Made by a program: the position numbers and the translations under genes. Below, piece after piece: positions 62,225-64,000 of a DNA stretch of 64,000 nucleotides (position 1 is the first letter of the stretch; each line of letters begins with the position of its first letter). The notes under the pieces are model-generated. The model was not told the origin of the DNA. It was given only the letters and a program-made list of their open reading frames with translations, and searched no databases. Location of the stretch: assembly GCF_000236565.1 (NCBI RefSeq), contig NZ_AHAM01000140.1, forward strand, positions 1 to 64,000, read 5' to 3'. The stretch comes from Mesorhizobium alhagi CCNWXJ12-2 (GTDB lineage: Bacteria > Pseudomonadota > Alphaproteobacteria > Rhizobiales > Rhizobiaceae).

Positions 62225-63379
62225 CTATTCCGCCGGCGCGGGCCGCCGCGGGAGCTCGGGGAAGCCGAGCTGCTTGCGTTTCTCCGGCTTCTTGCGCGTC
62301 AGCGCCAGCACCATGCCCATGGAGATGGCGATGGCGATCAGCGACGAGCCGCCATAGGAGATGAACGGCAGGGTCATGCCCTTGGCCGGCATCATCTGCA
62401 AATTCACGCCCATATTGATGATCGACTGGAAGCCGAACACGACGACCAGCCCGGCCACCGCATAGCGAGTGAAGTCGTCATGCTCCTTGAGCGCGGTGTT
62501 CAGCCCGCGCAGCACGATGAAGGCGAAGATGCCGAGGATGAGGAAGCAGAGCACGATGCCGAACTCCTCGCCGGCGACGGCGAAGACGAAGTCGGCATGG
62601 CTGTCGGGAATGACGCGCTTGATCGTGCCCTCGCCCGGCCCGACGCCGAACCAGCCGCCCTGCACCACCGCCTCGCGCCCCATGTCCACCTGGAACGTGT
62701 CGCCCTCGCCGGTCAGGAAGCGGTCGATGCGGCCCGCCACGTGCGGGAAAATGGTGTAGGCGCTGATCGCGCCGGCGGCCCCGATCGCGCCGATCACGAT
62801 GATCCACAGCCAGGGCATGCCGGCCATGAAGAACATCACGCCCCAGGTGCCGACGACCAGGATGGTCTGCCCGAGGTCGGGCTGGGCAACCAGCAGCGCC
62901 ATCACCAGTCCGAGCAGGATCACAGCAAACAGATTGCCGGGAATATCGGGTTGACGCGCATGCTCGGCAAACAGCCACGCGCAGACGATGACGAAGGCGG
63001 GTTTCATGAATTCGGACGGCTGGATCGACATGCCGAAAAGCGAGATCCAGCGATGCGCGCCCTTCACCTCGACGCCGATATAGAGCACAGCGACCATCAG
63101 CAGGAGCGAACCGCACAGCATTACCAGCGCCAGCCGCCGCACCTCTCTCGCCTCCAGGAACGATACCGATATCATCGCCGCCAGAGCCGGGATCATGAAG
63201 ATGATCTGGCGGGTGGCGAAATGGAAGCTGCCGAGGCCGATGCGCTCAGCCACCGCCGGACTGGCTGCAAACGACAGGATGATGCCCAGTCCCATCAACG
63301 ACAGGAAGGCCGCGAGGAACCAGCGGTCAACCGTCCACCACCATCTCGCGACAGGGCTCCTGTCCAGTCTGCTAGCCAT
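62225..63379 (-). CDS. ftsW: Septal peptidoglycan polymerase FtsW
   Basis: A 384-residue SEDS-family membrane protein with about ten helices. Conserved stretches: [34 protein letters not shown] and the C-terminal [20 protein letters not shown]. The ATG at 63379 shares a base with the murD stop (TGATG). The longer upstream frame is antisense-like noise over murD. Confidence 0.97.
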   Translation of the reverse strand: MASRLDRSPVARWWWTVDRWFLAAFLSLMGLGIILSFAASPAVAERIGLGSFHFATRQIIFMIPALAAMISVSFLEAREVRRLALVMLCGSLLLMVAVLYIGVEVKGAHRWISLFGMSIQPSEFMKPAFVIVCAWLFAEHARQPDIPGNLFAVILLGLVMALLVAQPDLGQTILVVGTWGVMFFMAGMPWLWIIVIGAIGAAGAISAYTIFPHVAGRIDRFLTGEGDTFQVDMGREAVVQGGWFGVGPGEGTIKRVIPDSHADFVFAVAGEEFGIVLCFLILGIFAFIVLRGLNTALKEHDDFTRYAVAGLVVVFGFQSIINMGVNLQMMPAKGMTLPFISYGGSSLIAIAISMGMVLALTRKKPEKRKQLGFPELPRRPAPAE

Positions 63380-63999
63380 CAGCTCAGTCCTCCGATAGGT
63401 CTGATACCCTCGATAGCATTCACAGCTTGCCTGAAGGCTTCGCCGCGAATCTCGAAATTCTTGTATTGGTCGAAACTGGCGCAGGCCGGCGACAGCAGAA
63501 CCACCGCCTCGCCTGCATCGTCCAGAGCCGCGTCGCGTGCCGCATGCTCCACGGCCGCAGCCAGTGTGCCCGAAATTTCGTAGGGCACAGCCTCGCCGAG
63601 CGTCGCTGAGAAAGCCGGCGCGGCCTCGCCGATCAGATAGGCCTTGGCGACGCGCGGGAAGAACGAGCGCAGCGGCTCTATTCCGCCTTCCTTCGCCAGC
63701 CCGCCGGCAATCCAGTAGATGCGCGGGAAGCTCGACAGCGCGGGCGCCGCGGCGTCGGCGTTGGTGGCCTTGGAGTCGTTGACGAAAAGCACATGGCCCT
63801 TGCGGGCGACCTGCTCCATGCGATGCGCCAGCCCGGGAAAGCTTTCGAGCCCGGATTGTATCTCGCCGAGTTCGAGCCCGACCCTCACGCAAGCCGCAAC
63901 CGCGGCCAGCGCGTTTTGCGCATTATGCTGGCCGCGCAGCGAGCCGATGCCCTCGAGGAAGGCGATCCGGCTGTAGCGCCCGTCCTTCGCTTCCATGAT
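63379..63999 (-). CDS. murD: UDP-N-acetylmuramoylalanine--D-glutamate ligase MurD (5' end outside window)
   Basis: The C-terminal ~206 residues of MurD, which adds D-Glu to UDP-MurNAc-Ala. [20 protein letters not shown] (central/C-domain junction), [32 protein letters not shown] and [21 protein letters not shown] are diagnostic. The frame is open to the window edge, so the ATG at 63996 is internal. Confidence 0.95.
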   Translation of the reverse strand: MMEAKDGRYSRIAFLEGIGSLRGQHNAQNALAAVAACVRVGLELGEIQSGLESFPGLAHRMEQVARKGHVLFVNDSKATNADAAAPALSSFPRIYWIAGGLAKEGGIEPLRSFFPRVAKAYLIGEAAPAFSATLGEAVPYEISGTLAAAVEHAARDAALDDAGEAVVLLSPACASFDQYKNFEIRGEAFRQAVNAIEGIRPIGGLS

Positions 64000-64000
64000 G

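Overview
The window is a GC-rich (mostly about 62-66% by eye) alphaproteobacterial chromosome segment, best matched to Rhizobiales and probably the Mesorhizobium/Phyllobacteriaceae group. Support: a circularly permuted two-piece tmRNA gene with tag ANDNYAEARLAA; an SspB of the alpha type; an EcfG-type stress promoter; and the gene orders serB / degP-hflC-hflK / folA-thyA and murD-ftsW-murG-murC-murB ... ddl-ftsQ-ftsA-ftsZ-lpxC-bamD-recN-ligA. The genus is an inference. No plasmid, phage, insertion sequence, CRISPR array, rRNA or tRNA gene was seen.

Layout. 1-6.9 kb: end of serB, a GNAT gene, then on the minus strand the membrane protein quality-control block (hflK, hflC, DUF2065, degP) and the thymidylate block (thyA, folA). 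7.0-11.3 kb: permuted ssrA, a small ATPase, a divergent MFS pump/TetR pair with a clear operator, and sspB with two small genes. 11.3-24.4 kb: Hsp20, a 1281-residue AsmA protein, a low-GC VOC gene behind a textbook SoxR box, a DUF1326/DUF2182 pair, an FAD oxidase and a thioesterase around a perfect palindrome, a cupin and dienelactone hydrolase pair, an L,D-transpeptidase and an OmpA-like lipoprotein. 24.5-36.4 kb is the accessory-looking part: an RTX-repeat protein, tandemly duplicated AraC regulators, PBP1A, UvrD/PcrA helicase with an unusual insertion, a low-GC orphan gene, and a DUF559 nuclease-like gene boxed by 92-93 bp inverted repeats. 36.4-44.3 kb: small metabolic and envelope genes (DUF488, hexapeptide transferase, CreA, SCO1, PrmA, DUF1127, aminopeptidase P, AzlCD, HicBA). 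44.3-64.0 kb: ligA and the division/cell-wall (dcw) cluster, all on the minus strand, interrupted between ddl and murB by a PQQ-type sugar dehydrogenase and a small cytochrome c.

How it works together. The right-hand third makes peptidoglycan precursors (MurD, MurC, MurB, Ddl), the lipid II step (MurG), the septal machine (FtsW, FtsQ, FtsA, FtsZ), lipid A (LpxC) and outer-membrane assembly (BamD). Most of these genes overlap by 1 to 13 bases, which suggests translational coupling. tmRNA and SspB sit 3 kb apart: one tags stalled proteins and the other delivers them to ClpXP. HflKC, DegP and Hsp20 add envelope and cytoplasmic proteostasis.

Most distinctive signals: the inverted-repeat-bounded DUF559 unit and related palindromic repeats, one of which is translated in frame inside a protein; the SoxR box; the EcfG promoter; the TetR operator with a predicted leaderless start; the tandem AraC duplication beside the RTX gene; and a terminator-ended stretch after the OmpA gene that can form two mutually exclusive hairpins.
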